Origin: a virus
IMG/VR virus record: IMGVR_UViG_3300044994_000190
Location: 1-39,341 of that record
Length of the DNA stretch: 39,341 nt
Reading direction: 5' to 3' (one strand)
The notes beneath the pieces were generated by a model. The model saw only the letters and a list, made by a program, of their open reading frames with translations, was not told the origin of the DNA and searched no databases. Made by a program: the position numbers and the translations under genes. Shown one piece after another: positions 14,503 through 22,426 of the stretch; the first letter of the stretch is position 1; each line of letters opens with the position of its first letter.

Positions 14503-14909
14503 AAACCTGCCGCACCTGCAACCAGACAAAGCCCGCCGACGCATACCGAGGCACCAGAAGCGCGTGCCGCGAGTGCGAGAGCGCCCGCCGCCGCGAATGG
14601 TACGCCGCGCAGGCGGTCAAGCCGTACCAGCGGCCCGAGATGAAGGCGTACTACCGCCAGTGGTACGCGGCCCATGCCGAGTCCGTGAAGGCCCGCGCCG
14701 TCGAGTGGACAAAGGCCAACCCGGACAAGCGCCGCGACGTGTGCCGGGAAAACACGGCCCGCCAGCGTGCCAAGCTCAGCGATGCCTACGTGCGCCGGAT
14801 GCTGGCGCAGGAAATGGGGCTGCGCTGCAAAGACATCCCGCAGCCGCTGGTCGAAGCACAACGCGAACTACTCAAGATCAAGAGGTACATCCGTGAACAC
14901 AGCATCTGA
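14499..14909 (+). CDS. Zinc-finger protein, endonuclease-associated type
   Basis: ATG at 14499 overlaps the HNH stop (ATGA). The 136-residue product begins MKTCRTCNQTKPADAYRGT. CxxC pairs at CRTC and CREC likely bind one zinc. Basic, Tyr/Trp-rich repeats follow (EWYAAQAVKPYQRPEMKAYY, RQWYAAHAESVKARAVEW). This N-terminal layout is common in phage HNH-endonuclease relatives, but no HNH core is present here, so it is probably a DNA-binding partner or a truncated relative. The C-terminus, LAQEMGLRCKDIPQPLVEAQ, looks like a separate helical domain seen in small phage proteins. Confidence 0.65.
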   Translation: MKTCRTCNQTKPADAYRGTRSACRECESARRREWYAAQAVKPYQRPEMKAYYRQWYAAHAESVKARAVEWTKANPDKRRDVCRENTARQRAKLSDAYVRRMLAQEMGLRCKDIPQPLVEAQRELLKIKRYIREHSI

Positions 14910-15129
14910 ACTTCGCGCCGAACTGGCGAAGGTGTTCGCCAAACTCAAGGCCGGGGAAATCAAGCCAGGCGAGGCGGCAGAGCTTGCCAATCTGGCGGGC
15001 AAGATGATCGCGTCCGCCAAGGTGCAAGTGGAGTATTACGCGCTGCGCAAGGAGTCGCCGGAGATCGGCTTTCTGAAAGATGACGCGCAGTTGAGCAGAT
15101 CAAGCACGAAAGGAAGGCTGCATGACTGA
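14893..15129 (+). CDS. Hypothetical protein, 78 aa
   Basis: GTG at 14893 overlaps the end of the zinc-finger gene by 17 bases, with AAGAGG upstream as a ribosome site. The helical product includes KLKAGEIKPGEAAELANLAG and VQVEYYALRKESPEIGFL. Short phage proteins of this kind (…AGEI…EAAELANLAGK…) are frequent next to endonuclease or early genes, but no function is known to me. The C-terminus overlaps the next ATG. Confidence 0.6.
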   Translation: MNTASELRAELAKVFAKLKAGEIKPGEAAELANLAGKMIASAKVQVEYYALRKESPEIGFLKDDAQLSRSSTKGRLHD

Positions 15130-15460
15130 AGACCTCGACGACCTGCTGTGCCCACACTCTGCCGCAGGCAGACCGGAGCGCTTCCCCGCAAAGGCTTGCA
15201 TCTTGGCCGGCGAGTGCGGGTGCGCGTATGGCGCTGAGTGGAGCCGCGCCCTCCGCCTGGCCGACGACGCCGCCGAAAGCGTCATCTGCACCGAAGGCCG
15301 CATCGAAGCGCCCGGTGTGTGGCGCATCACGCGCGAGGTGTTCGATTCCGACCGCGCATACCCGAGCGACTGCCTTGAACACCTGCGCTGGCGCGGGCTG
15401 GTGGACGTTGAGACGGATGCTGAGACGGGCGACATGGTGGTGGGATTCAGGGGTGAGTGA
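15122..15460 (+). CDS. Hypothetical protein, 112 aa
   Basis: ATG at 15122 with an AAGGAAGG site upstream. The product contains five or six Cys in its first half (LLCPHSAAGRP, ACILAGECGCAYGAEW), perhaps a metal site. A winged-helix-like second half follows: GVWRITREVFDSD and CLEHLRWRGLVDVETDAETG. Family not recognised. It lies in a run of small early genes before two broken frames. Confidence 0.55.
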   Translation: MTEDLDDLLCPHSAAGRPERFPAKACILAGECGCAYGAEWSRALRLADDAAESVICTEGRIEAPGVWRITREVFDSDRAYPSDCLEHLRWRGLVDVETDAETGDMVVGFRGE

Positions 15461-15462
15461 CC

Positions 15463-15564
15463 ATGCACCATCAGATGCCAAACCAGATGCCACCCACTGT
15501 TGACATCTACGGCGCTGCCGAGCTGATGAAGATCCACCCCAATTTTGAGGGAGCTCACGCATGA
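15463..15564 (+). pseudogene. Truncated helix-turn-helix (AlpA/MerR-type) remnant
   Basis: The 33-codon frame includes TVDIYGAAELMKIHPNF, which resembles the first helix and turn of excisionase-type HTH_17 proteins (…YGAAEILKVHPNT…). It then stops at TGA (15562) before the recognition helix and wing. It could be translated but should not fold as the intact domain. In the same frame beyond the stop, coding-like sequence of a different gene continues to 15720. Confidence 0.5.
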
Positions 15565-15720
15565 CCAAGACGCCGCGAAAACGAGGAAAACGCGCAGCTT
15601 GCCCGCGAGCACGCCCAGGCCTGCGAGCGCCGTGAGCGCGATTTGCGCTACGGACGCAAGGTCATCCACACCGGGTACGGCTACCGGCCGGCCCGATCAA
15701 CCCACCTGAAAGGACGCTGA
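15561..15720 (+). pseudogene. Frameshifted small gene
   Basis: ATG at 15561 (overlapping the previous stop) gives MTKTPRKRGKR and then a TGA at 15633. Shifting by one base at the A-rich stretch CGAAAACGAGGAAAACG (15577-15593) gives a sensible continuation: ENAQLAREHAQACERRERDL, then YGRKVIHTGYGYRPARSTH, ending at 15720 beside the next ATG. This suggests a one-base indel or a programmed +1 slip. An assembly error is also possible. The restored product of about 50 residues would be a charged helical protein of unknown role. Confidence 0.5.
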
Positions 15721-16040
15721 TGAGACGACCGTTTTTCGACACGCTGCGCGATGTGCGCGGCGGCCAGGTGATCGACGACCTGGCCGAGCAGCTGCAGGAG
15801 CTGGTGCGCGCGGTGGAGGCCACCGGCAAGGCCGGCGCGCTGACGCTGACGCTGGAGGTCAAGCCCTTCAATGGCGCGGCCGAGGCCGCCGTCGTGGTCA
15901 AGGACACGATCAAGCTCAAGCTACCCAAGCTCGATTCGGCAGGCACCGTGCTGTTCGCAACCGTGGACGGCAACTTGCAGCGCAACCACCCCGCCCAGGA
16001 CGAGCTGCCCGGCATCACGCTGGCGGCTGCATCCCACTGA
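15720..16040 (+). CDS. Hypothetical protein paired with the YfdQ-like gene
   Basis: The 106-residue product has an N-terminal helix (GGQVIDDLAEQLQELVRAVE) and a strand-rich second part (ALTLTLEVKPF, AAVVVKDTIKLKLPK, TVLFATVDGNLQRNHPAQDE). The layout recalls small phage proteins usually encoded just ahead of DUF2303 proteins, which is also the case here. Function unknown. The ATG overlaps the stop of the preceding frame (TGATG). Confidence 0.7.
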   Translation: MRRPFFDTLRDVRGGQVIDDLAEQLQELVRAVEATGKAGALTLTLEVKPFNGAAEAAVVVKDTIKLKLPKLDSAGTVLFATVDGNLQRNHPAQDELPGITLAAASH

Positions 16041-16063
16041 ACCGACCCACCAGGAGCCATTGC

Positions 16064-16891
16064 ATGAGCACGATCGATGCCACGCTGACCGACCAAACGA
16101 TCCGATCGCTTGCGGAGCTGGGCGCCGCCCTGACGCGCCCGACGCGCAACCCGGACCCGCACGGCACCCACTTCGTCGCCCTGCCGCCGGGCTGGGGGCT
16201 GCACGACCTGCCCACAGACGAAGTGCCGCCCCGCCCGAAAGCCTCGGTGAAGCTGCGCGATGCAACCAGCTTCATCCGCTACGTCAACGACCACAAGGAG
16301 GCGCGCTCGCGCATCTATGCCACGCTGGAGCCGGCGCGCTTCCTGGCCGTGCTGGATGACTTCCAGACCAGCGATACGGCCGGGCTCGGCGATCAAGCCG
16401 ACTGGCGGGAGTTTCGCGTCGAGTTCACCGTGCCGCCCAGCCGCGAGTGGCAGACGTGGACGAGCGCGAACCGCAAGCACATGAGCCAGCTCGGGTTCGC
16501 GGAGTTCCTGCAGGACCAACTGCCTGACGTGATCGCGCCCAGCGGCGCCGACTTGCTGGAGATGAGCCTCAACTTCGAGGCCGCACAGAGCGGCCACTTC
16601 GTGGCTTCTCAGCGCCTGCACGACGGCAGCCACAACCTCACCTGGCGCGCCGACAACTCGGGCGGCACGGTGCGCCTGCCCGAGTTGATCAAGCTGTGCA
16701 TCTCTGTCTTCGAAAACGAGGCCCCGCGCGAGATCGATGCACGGCTGCGCTACCGTGTGAAGGATGGTGCGCTGACGATCTGGTTCGAGTTGGTGCGCCC
16801 GCACAAGGTGCTGGAGGCCGCCTTCCGCGAGACTTGGGCTCGCATCGAGCAGGAGACGCAGACCCCCATCCTGCTGGGCGCGCCGGAGTAA
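16064..16891 (+). CDS. YfdQ-like DUF2303 protein
   Basis: The 275-residue product shows the features of DUF2303/YfdQ: HFVALPPGWGLHDL near the start, ASVKLRDATSFIRYVNDHKE, then AVLDDFQTSDTAGLGDQADW and EFAEFLQDQLPDVIAP-like FAEFLQDQLPD. The C-terminal half is strand-rich (LTWRADNSGGTVRLPELI). The family is common in phages and prophages, and its role in the cell is not established; nucleic-acid metabolism is sometimes guessed from neighbours. A GGAGCC site precedes the ATG. It is followed by a dNMP kinase. Confidence 0.87.
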   Translation: MSTIDATLTDQTIRSLAELGAALTRPTRNPDPHGTHFVALPPGWGLHDLPTDEVPPRPKASVKLRDATSFIRYVNDHKEARSRIYATLEPARFLAVLDDFQTSDTAGLGDQADWREFRVEFTVPPSREWQTWTSANRKHMSQLGFAEFLQDQLPDVIAPSGADLLEMSLNFEAAQSGHFVASQRLHDGSHNLTWRADNSGGTVRLPELIKLCISVFENEAPREIDARLRYRVKDGALTIWFELVRPHKVLEAAFRETWARIEQETQTPILLGAPE

Positions 16892-16896
16892 GCGCC

Positions 16897-17490
16897 ATGC
16901 ACCTGATCGGCATCACTGGCCTGGCCGGCGCCGGCAAGGACACCGCGGCGCGCTACCTGTGCCGCCGCTACGGGTTCGTGCCGGCGAGCTTCGCCGGCGC
17001 GCTCAAGGAGATGTGCCTGGCCTGGGCAGAGTACGTGGGCGTCGACCACGCCCACTTCACCGAGCCGCGGCTCAAGGAGCAGCCCATCCCCGGCTTCGGC
17101 TTCAGCGCCCGTCGCATGATGCAAACGCTCGGCACCGAGTGGGGCCGAGCGCTCATGCCCATGCTGTGGATCGTCGGCCTGCAGCGCCACCTGGGGCTGC
17201 ACGATGGCGGCTCGTCCATCCACGACCGCATCGTCATCAGCGACTGCAGGTTCCCCAACGAGGCCGAGTGGGTAGCCGGGCAGGGCGGCGTGCTGGTGCG
17301 CGTGCGGCGCGACGTGGCCCCCGTCCACGCGCACGAAAGCGAGCAGCACGCCGCCGCGCTGCCCGTGCAGCACGAGCTGCACAACGTCGGCAGCGTGGGC
17401 GCCCTGCACGTGCAGATCGACGTGCTCATGACGCGGTTGGGCATCGACGAGCGCGACCCCGTGTGCGACGACGAGGCGCAATCGTGGTGA
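16897..17490 (+). CDS. Deoxynucleoside monophosphate kinase
   Basis: The 197-residue protein opens MHLIGITGLAGAGKDTAARY, with a P-loop GLAGAGKDT (8-16). It continues with SFAGALKEMCLAWAEYVGVD, the block typical of phage dNMP kinases, and later QTLGTEWGR and IVISDCRFPNEAEW. Such enzymes phosphorylate dNMPs to dNDPs and supply precursors for phage DNA synthesis. All key regions are present and the length fits (about 200-250 residues). The last codons overlap the GTG of the next gene. Confidence 0.9.
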   Translation: MHLIGITGLAGAGKDTAARYLCRRYGFVPASFAGALKEMCLAWAEYVGVDHAHFTEPRLKEQPIPGFGFSARRMMQTLGTEWGRALMPMLWIVGLQRHLGLHDGGSSIHDRIVISDCRFPNEAEWVAGQGGVLVRVRRDVAPVHAHESEQHAAALPVQHELHNVGSVGALHVQIDVLMTRLGIDERDPVCDDEAQSW

Positions 17491-17996
17491 GCGCGCGCCT
17501 TGGCACCACCCGCGCCTTGCGCGAACTGGCCGCGCGGCACGAGGCCGAGGGCATCACCGCAGCGTGGGCCGCAAGCCAGGTGGGCGTGAGCGTCGAGTGC
17601 GCCTCGAAGCTGCTGTTGCAAGCGGTGCACAAGCACTCGATGCACCGCGTGCGCGGCGCCGAAGGCCGTTGGCTGTACTTCGCGCAGCGCGAACACGCGC
17701 TGCGCTACGCCGAGCGCACCGGCCTGGCGTATGACGAGCGGCCCCCGCGCGTCAGGGCGCCGCTCGAGCGCCAGCCGCGGCGCGGCACTGGCGCGGCGCT
17801 GCAGCCTCCCACGGTGCTGCCCGTGTGTGGCCCGGCGCACCTGCCTGGCGAGCCCGTCATCACCGAGCACACGCGCATCGTGCGCGCGGCCGCGCCGGTG
17901 GACGCGCGCTACGCCCCCGATCGCCGCGAGCGCGTCGTCGATGCCGCGCAGTGCCGCGACTGGGCCAAGCACGCCATGCGGGAGGTGGCCGCATGA
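17487..17996 (+). CDS. DNA-binding-like hypothetical protein, 169 aa
   Basis: GTG at 17487 overlaps the kinase stop; GTG at 17484 is an equal choice. The N-terminus has a helix-turn-helix-like pattern (ITAAWAASQVGVSVECASKL) followed by a wing-like segment (MHRVRGAEGRWLYFAQREHA). The second half is Arg/Pro-rich and probably disordered, with a last ordered stretch, ERVVDAAQCRDWAKHAM. It may be an early regulator or replication accessory factor. No family recognised. Confidence 0.6.
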   Translation: MSARLGTTRALRELAARHEAEGITAAWAASQVGVSVECASKLLLQAVHKHSMHRVRGAEGRWLYFAQREHALRYAERTGLAYDERPPRVRAPLERQPRRGTGAALQPPTVLPVCGPAHLPGEPVITEHTRIVRAAAPVDARYAPDRRERVVDAAQCRDWAKHAMREVAA

Positions 17997-18214
17997 TCGG
18001 CCGCACCTACAAATTGCCATCGTGGCGCCTGGTGCGCGTGCTCGAGCTGCTGCGCGACCAGCGCGGCCACGTGCTGGCATGCGCCTACGTGCCCAGCCTC
18101 GGCGCGCCCGCGCCGACCGACGCCGACCTCATGCTGCGCCGCACATGGCTGATCGAGTACGGCTGGCGGCTGTACGGCGAGCGCACCGTGCAGCGGCAAA
18201 GCAAGGACGCCTGA
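17993..18214 (+). CDS. Small winged-helix-like hypothetical protein, 73 aa
   Basis: ATG overlaps the preceding stop (ATGA). The product MIGRTYKLPSWRLVRVLELL is basic, and its second half (LMLRRTWLIEYGWRLYGERT) could form a helix followed by a strand pair. It precedes the excisionase-like gene. The spacing LRDQRGHVLACAYV...YGWRLYG hints at a winged helix, but this is weak. Function unknown. Confidence 0.55.
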   Translation: MIGRTYKLPSWRLVRVLELLRDQRGHVLACAYVPSLGAPAPTDADLMLRRTWLIEYGWRLYGERTVQRQSKDA

Positions 18215-18216
18215 CC

Positions 18217-18573
18217 ATGCTCACCGCCGCCGACGTCGCCCGCCAGCTCGGCCTGAGCCGCCGCAAGGTCTACGACCTGGCGCACAGCGGCGCGCTGCCC
18301 GCGTACCGCTTCGACGGTGCGGTACGCTTCGACCCGGCCGACGTTGCCGCCTACATCCAGCGCTGCCGCGCCAAAACGCCATGCCCGTCTACTTCGACCG
18401 CGCCCGCCGGCGGTGGCGCTACGAGTACGACCGCCGCATTGACGGATGCCGACGCCGCGTTACGAAGCTACTTCCGGCGTCGTGGAGTCGAGCCCAGGCC
18501 GAGGCCTACGCCGCCGAGCACGACAAGCGGCTGCACCTCATTGCAACTGGTGCCGTCAGGCCCGAGCCGCTGA
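18217..18573 (+). CDS. xis: Excisionase-like HTH protein
   Basis: The product begins MLTAADVARQLGLSRRKVYD and continues with ALPAYRFDGAVRFDPADVAA, a textbook HTH_17 (MerR/excisionase-like) domain in about 55 residues. The rest of the 118-residue frame overlaps the integrase start by 193 bases and is Thr/Pro/Ser-rich, so the functional protein may effectively be the first 60 residues. It should bend attP DNA and steer the integrase towards excision. The place directly before int fits. An alternative role as a transcription regulator cannot be excluded. Confidence 0.78.
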   Translation: MLTAADVARQLGLSRRKVYDLAHSGALPAYRFDGAVRFDPADVAAYIQRCRAKTPCPSTSTAPAGGGATSTTAALTDADAALRSYFRRRGVEPRPRPTPPSTTSGCTSLQLVPSGPSR

Positions 18574-19331
18574 TCGCACAGGCCGTGCTGCTGTACCTGC
18601 AGCACCGCGCCCCGCACCTGAAGAACCGCGCCAAGCTCGAGCGCGACCTCGCCCTCATCCAGCCCTGGTACAGCGGGCGGCGCCTAGCCGAGCTGCCCGC
18701 CGTGTGCCGCCAGTACGCCGCCCAGCACGCAACCACGCTCGCGCCGGCCACCGTGCGCAACCGCCTGGCGTACCTGACCGCCGCGTGCCGCTGGGCCTGG
18801 AAGCACCACGGCATGGGCGAGCACGACCCGGCCGAGCGCGTCACGCTGCCGCCCGTGCGCAACGAGCGCCACCGCTACCTGACGCGCAAGCAGGTCGTGC
18901 GCATCGCGCGCACCATCACCCATCCAGACGTGCGCGCCGTCGTGCTCGTGGCCTACTACAGCGGCATGCGCCTGAGCGAGTGCCTGCGCGCGCAGCCGCG
19001 CGAAGGCGCGTGGCACCTCGAGGACACCAAGAACGGCGACCGCCGCAGCGTTCCGATCCACCCCAAGGTGGCGCAGTACGCGCGCCTCTGGCCGCCGGCG
19101 TGCTCGGCGCGCACCGTGCAGTCGTGGTTCTTGTGGGCGTGCGAGCAGCTCGGCCTCGAGGACGTGCGTTTTCACGACCTGCGCCACGCCGCGGCCAGCG
19201 CGATGGTCAACGCCGGCGTGCCGCTGTACACGGTCGGCGCCGTGCTCGGCCACCGGGCGGCGGCGAGCACTCGGCGATACTCGCACCTGGCCACGCAAAC
19301 GCTGGCCGAGGCCATCAAGCGCATCGGCTGA
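18381..19331 (+). CDS. int: Tyrosine-type integrase
   Basis: The 316-residue recombinase begins MPVYFDRARRRWRYEYDRRI, an arm-binding start common in phage integrases. The catalytic residues are all visible: Arg197 in GMRLSE, Lys217 in TKNGD, His265 and Arg268 in FHDLRH, His291 in LGHR, and Tyr300 in RRYSHL. It joins attP to the host tRNA-Leu gene. The stop is 99 bases before the attP core. The start lies inside the excisionase-like frame without a strong ribosome site, so coupled translation is likely. Confidence 0.97.
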   Translation: MPVYFDRARRRWRYEYDRRIDGCRRRVTKLLPASWSRAQAEAYAAEHDKRLHLIATGAVRPEPLIAQAVLLYLQHRAPHLKNRAKLERDLALIQPWYSGRRLAELPAVCRQYAAQHATTLAPATVRNRLAYLTAACRWAWKHHGMGEHDPAERVTLPPVRNERHRYLTRKQVVRIARTITHPDVRAVVLVAYYSGMRLSECLRAQPREGAWHLEDTKNGDRRSVPIHPKVAQYARLWPPACSARTVQSWFLWACEQLGLEDVRFHDLRHAAASAMVNAGVPLYTVGAVLGHRAAASTRRYSHLATQTLAEAIKRIG

Positions 19332-19332
19332 C

Positions 19333-19349
19333 GGGTGTGTGGGAAGAAT
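19333..19349 (+). repeat. Arm-type direct repeat, left
   Basis: GGGTGTGTGGGAAGAAT recurs exactly 180 bases later at 19513-19529. The two copies flank the tRNA-like core, so they are probably arm sites bound by the integrase N-terminus. After the 17 identical bases both copies go on with similar sequence (TTGACCACC here, CTGCCACACC there). Confidence 0.8.
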
Positions 19350-19430
19350 TTGACCACCAGCACTCGAAACAGCCCATTTTTGCCACCCACGCACCTGGGT
19401 CCGCACTCTGAGCACGCAGCGCGCGGGGCG

Positions 19431-19483
19431 CTCAAAATCCCCCGCCGCAAGGCGTGCCGGTTCGAGTCCGGCTCCGGGCACCA
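19431..19483 (+). other. attP core: 3' part of a tRNA-Leu(CAA) gene
   Basis: The stretch holds an anticodon loop CTCAAAA, a long variable arm (CCGCCGCAAGGCG), a perfect T-arm (GCCGG-TTCGAGT-CCGGC, 19456-19472), the 3' acceptor strand TCCGGGC (19473-19479), a discriminator A and CCA (19481-19483). The 5' half of a tRNA is missing: the bases before the loop do not pair properly. This is how phages carry an attachment core that restores the host tRNA after integration. The variable and T-arm sequence resembles tRNA-Leu(CAA) of Burkholderiales. attP lying inside the contig means the excised, circular form was assembled. Confidence 0.9.
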
Positions 19484-19511
19484 GGGGCTAAATCTGGCCA
19501 CGGAAGCCGGT

Positions 19512-19541
19512 GGGGTGTGTGGGAAGAATCTGCCACACCCC
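19512..19541. repeat. Arm-type direct repeat, right, inside a hairpin
   Basis: The second copy of GGGTGTGTGGGAAGAAT (19513-19529) lies in an inverted repeat GGGGTGTG (19512-19519) / CACACCCC (19534-19541) with a 14-base loop. This could also serve as the end of leftward tail transcription, as the tail-appendage stop is at 19544. No T-run follows, so terminator function is uncertain. Confidence 0.65.
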
Positions 19542-19543
19542 CG

Positions 19544-20188
19544 TCACGCCGACCCCTTGATCAGCCCCGCCGCCACGAGGTCAGCGCGCAGCTGATTCAC
19601 CAGCGTCTTGAGCGCGTTGAGCATGTCGCGCTCCGTCGTCGTGTACGTCGCGCCGGCCGTCTGCGTGACGGCCGCCTGGTTGGCGCTCGCCGGGCGCACG
19701 ATGGGCGTCGCGCCCCAGAAACCCAGCTTCTCGGCCGGGTCCGTGCCGATGCGGCTGCCCGTCACCGTGCCGAACTGCAACGCCTTGCCCTCGTTGATGA
19801 CGACGTTCTGGGTGAGGACCGATCGCGCATCGACGACGTTCGTGCCGTCGCAGATCAGGTGCGCCGCGCAGTACGCGGGCACGACCTGCCCCGCGCCGCC
19901 GACGGGCCTGAACGTGCAATTGGCCCCCGTGTCGTTGACGACGATCCAGTCGCCGGTGCGCGCCGGGAACTGCACGATGTAGCCGGCGCTGGGCGACCCG
20001 TACAGGTTGATCTGACGCACCACCGTTTGCGCGGCCGTCAGCGTGATGGTGCCGCCGGCCGTGACGTTTACGGCCGTGCGCCCCGCGCACACGTCGTCGA
20101 TCTGCTGCAGCGCCTCGTTGACCGTCACGTGCGCCTGCGCCTGTCCTTGTTCAAGCAGCGTGATGCCAAGGCGAGAAGTGGTTGCCAT
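19544..20188 (-). CDS. Tail appendage protein with DUF2793-like N-terminus
   Basis: The 214-residue product begins MATTSRLGITLLEQGQAQAH and VTVNEALQQID, the characteristic start of DUF2793-like phage tail proteins. A beta-rich middle follows (GGTITLTAAQTVVRQINLYG). The C-terminus has QTAGATYTTTERDMLNALKT and a helical LVNQLRADLVAAGLI, a frequent ending of short tail-fibre proteins. It is the last gene of the tail block and probably attaches to the tail tip. No enzyme motif. Confidence 0.78.
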   Translation of the reverse strand: MATTSRLGITLLEQGQAQAHVTVNEALQQIDDVCAGRTAVNVTAGGTITLTAAQTVVRQINLYGSPSAGYIVQFPARTGDWIVVNDTGANCTFRPVGGAGQVVPAYCAAHLICDGTNVVDARSVLTQNVVINEGKALQFGTVTGSRIGTDPAEKLGFWGATPIVRPASANQAAVTQTAGATYTTTERDMLNALKTLVNQLRADLVAAGLIKGSA

Positions 20189-20200
20189 GTTGCCGTGTCC

Positions 20201-22420
20201 CTATAGCGTGGCCGTGGCCCACGGGCTCACGGCGTACTGCCCCACGCGCCGCACGCGCATGCTCACGCTCGCCTGCGGCGCCCCGAAATCCGTCGTCTGC
20301 TGCGCAGCGGTGTACGTCCACGACGTGCCATTCACCTGCACGCTGCGCACGACGGTCGTGCCGTCGAGCACGTGCAGCTCGTGCAGCGCCAGCGGATCGT
20401 CGCGCGCGTCCACGCCGCCGTCTGCCAGCTCGGTGCCCACGCGCGAGCGCTCGAACCACGTGATCGTCAGGTCGCCGCCGCCGTCGCGGCTGCCCCGCAC
20501 GTGTACCGGCGACCACGGGCGCACGCTGCCCGTGCCGATCGTGTACGTGCGCGCGCTGTGCGGCGTCGCGCTGCCGGCTGGCACGACGCGGAACATGCGC
20601 GTCGACCCGATCGCCGACACGCCGACCGGCACGAACACCGCCGACGACATGAGCACGAACCGCGCGCCCGCGCCCCACGCTTGCATCAGATGCTCGGTGC
20701 CGCGCCGCCCGCGCAGCAGCCGCGACAGCCGGTACGTGCTGCCGCCCAGGTGCTGCGCCTGCCCGAACTGCACCAGCTCGTCGCCGATGAGCGCGAGGTT
20801 CGCGCCCGCCCACAACGCCTGCGACGTGGCCGATTGCAGCGTGCCGCGCACGATCTGCACGTCCACGGTGCCGGTGTCGAATCGGTACGCGCCGGCCGAC
20901 GGTGCGGCCAGCGCGCTCACCGTCTGCCCGATGATCGACGGCGTCGCCATCGCATCGACTGCGCTCCACGTGTCGCCCGCGTCGATCGACGCCTCCAGCA
21001 CCGCGCCGCGCCAGGCCGTGCCCGTGCCCGCGGCGGCCCACCAGAAACCGCCCGTCTGCGCCTGCGCGTCGGTGAGCGGCGGCGCATCGAACACGTGCAG
21101 CGTGCCCACACCGAAGTCCGCCGGCTGCTGCCCGACGTAGTTGCCGCTGTCGCCGCCGTTGCCCTCGCCCGTCAGCACCGACGCGCGGTACGCCTCGCCC
21201 TCGCACTCCAGCGCGCCGTTGGCGCCCACGGTGATCTGCGTCAGCCTCACCGTATGCGTTCGCGTCGGCGTGACGATGCGCACCACGTCGCCCGGCTCCA
21301 AGTACAGGTACTTGGGCGGCAGCCGCAGCGGCCCGAACTGCACCCGCGACACGACGCCGCGACGCAGCAGCGCATCGCACGCAGCGCGCGCCGCCTGCGC
21401 CGACCACGTCGCGATCACGTCGATCTCCAGCGTGCCGACCGCGCCGCCCGTTTGCAGCGACGCCTGCTGCACCGACACCTGATAGTCGCGCGCCAGGTCC
21501 AAATAGCGCACGCGCACCTCGCGCGGCAGCGCGTCCTCGCGCACACGGCGCACGGGCAGCACCGCGTCGCCGGACAGCAGTTCGCCGTGATCGATCGTCG
21601 CCGCGATGGTGTTCGTCTCGATCGGCCGCACCGCGAGTCGCTCGCCCGTGTTGACCAACTGCAGCGACAGCGCGGCCGTCCACGCCTCGATCAGCTGCGC
21701 AGACGAGCCCGCGCCGATCGCGAGCCCGTCGAACTCGTGCACCGCTTGCGTGACGTCGATCTCGTCTGGCTGCACGCCGTGCCGCTGCATCAGCTCGGAC
21801 AGCACGTCGGCCATGACGGCGGGCGCGTCGGGCGCGCCGCGCGCCAGCTCCACCTCGATCTGCGGCAGCCGCCGCCCGAACTGATCGACGGGCAACTCAC
21901 TCACGTACAGCACGCAGCGCCCGCGATACGCAGGCGTGTTGCCCACGCCCAGCCGCGCTTGCATGATCGCCGACGGCGCCTGCGTCGGCCCGCCCGGCGC
22001 GAATTCCCACGCGCCGCCGCCTTCGAACTCGCCGCTCAGGTGCAGCTCGCCGTCCGGCGCCTGCCAAAGCAGCTTCTTGTCGCCCCAAATGCGCAGCGGG
22101 CGCAACTGCGTGTGCCCCGCGCACAGGAGCGCCGCGAACGTGCCGTAATACTGGTACGTGGTCGTCGTGATCGTCGAGCCCTTGCCGGCGCTCTGCTTGT
22201 TGACGTTGACCTCTTCGCGCAGCGGCGCCGCCCAGATGATGTTGCCGCCAACGCGCGCGCGGCCGTGCACGACGGGGATCGGCGCGCCGTACTTGCTGCC
22301 GACGACGTTCAAGTCGTCGAGGCGCGGCCCGGCGTTGTTGAAGTCGGGCGCCGTCGCATAAGCCACCGCGGCGTTGATCGCTGTCGTGGCCAGCAAGAGC
22401 GCGAAGCTGCCTGGGTCCAT
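20201..22420 (-). CDS. Tail hub / tip protein, GTA-type
   Basis: The 739-residue protein starts MDPGSFALLLATTAINAAVA and LDDLNVVGSKYGAPIPVVHG, then NIIWAAPLREEV and YYGTFAALLCAGHTQLRPLR. This is the conserved N-terminus of gene-transfer-agent-like and gpJ-like hub proteins (phage tail protein family PF13550 by my reading). The middle has insertion and beta domains. The C-terminus contains a fibronectin-like segment (WTYTAAQQTTDFGAPQAS). It forms the tail tip through which DNA leaves. It follows the NlpC/P60 gene, as in gene transfer agents, but lacks the large TIM-barrel part that GTA homologues carry. Confidence 0.87.
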   Translation of the reverse strand: MDPGSFALLLATTAINAAVAYATAPDFNNAGPRLDDLNVVGSKYGAPIPVVHGRARVGGNIIWAAPLREEVNVNKQSAGKGSTITTTTYQYYGTFAALLCAGHTQLRPLRIWGDKKLLWQAPDGELHLSGEFEGGGAWEFAPGGPTQAPSAIMQARLGVGNTPAYRGRCVLYVSELPVDQFGRRLPQIEVELARGAPDAPAVMADVLSELMQRHGVQPDEIDVTQAVHEFDGLAIGAGSSAQLIEAWTAALSLQLVNTGERLAVRPIETNTIAATIDHGELLSGDAVLPVRRVREDALPREVRVRYLDLARDYQVSVQQASLQTGGAVGTLEIDVIATWSAQAARAACDALLRRGVVSRVQFGPLRLPPKYLYLEPGDVVRIVTPTRTHTVRLTQITVGANGALECEGEAYRASVLTGEGNGGDSGNYVGQQPADFGVGTLHVFDAPPLTDAQAQTGGFWWAAAGTGTAWRGAVLEASIDAGDTWSAVDAMATPSIIGQTVSALAAPSAGAYRFDTGTVDVQIVRGTLQSATSQALWAGANLALIGDELVQFGQAQHLGGSTYRLSRLLRGRRGTEHLMQAWGAGARFVLMSSAVFVPVGVSAIGSTRMFRVVPAGSATPHSARTYTIGTGSVRPWSPVHVRGSRDGGGDLTITWFERSRVGTELADGGVDARDDPLALHELHVLDGTTVVRSVQVNGTSWTYTAAQQTTDFGAPQASVSMRVRRVGQYAVSPWATATL

Positions 22421-22426
22421 TGCGTG

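Noticed and set aside
19431-19483. Complete tRNA gene
   Set aside because: Only the part from the anticodon loop to CCA is present; the D-arm, 5' acceptor strand and proper anticodon stem are missing.
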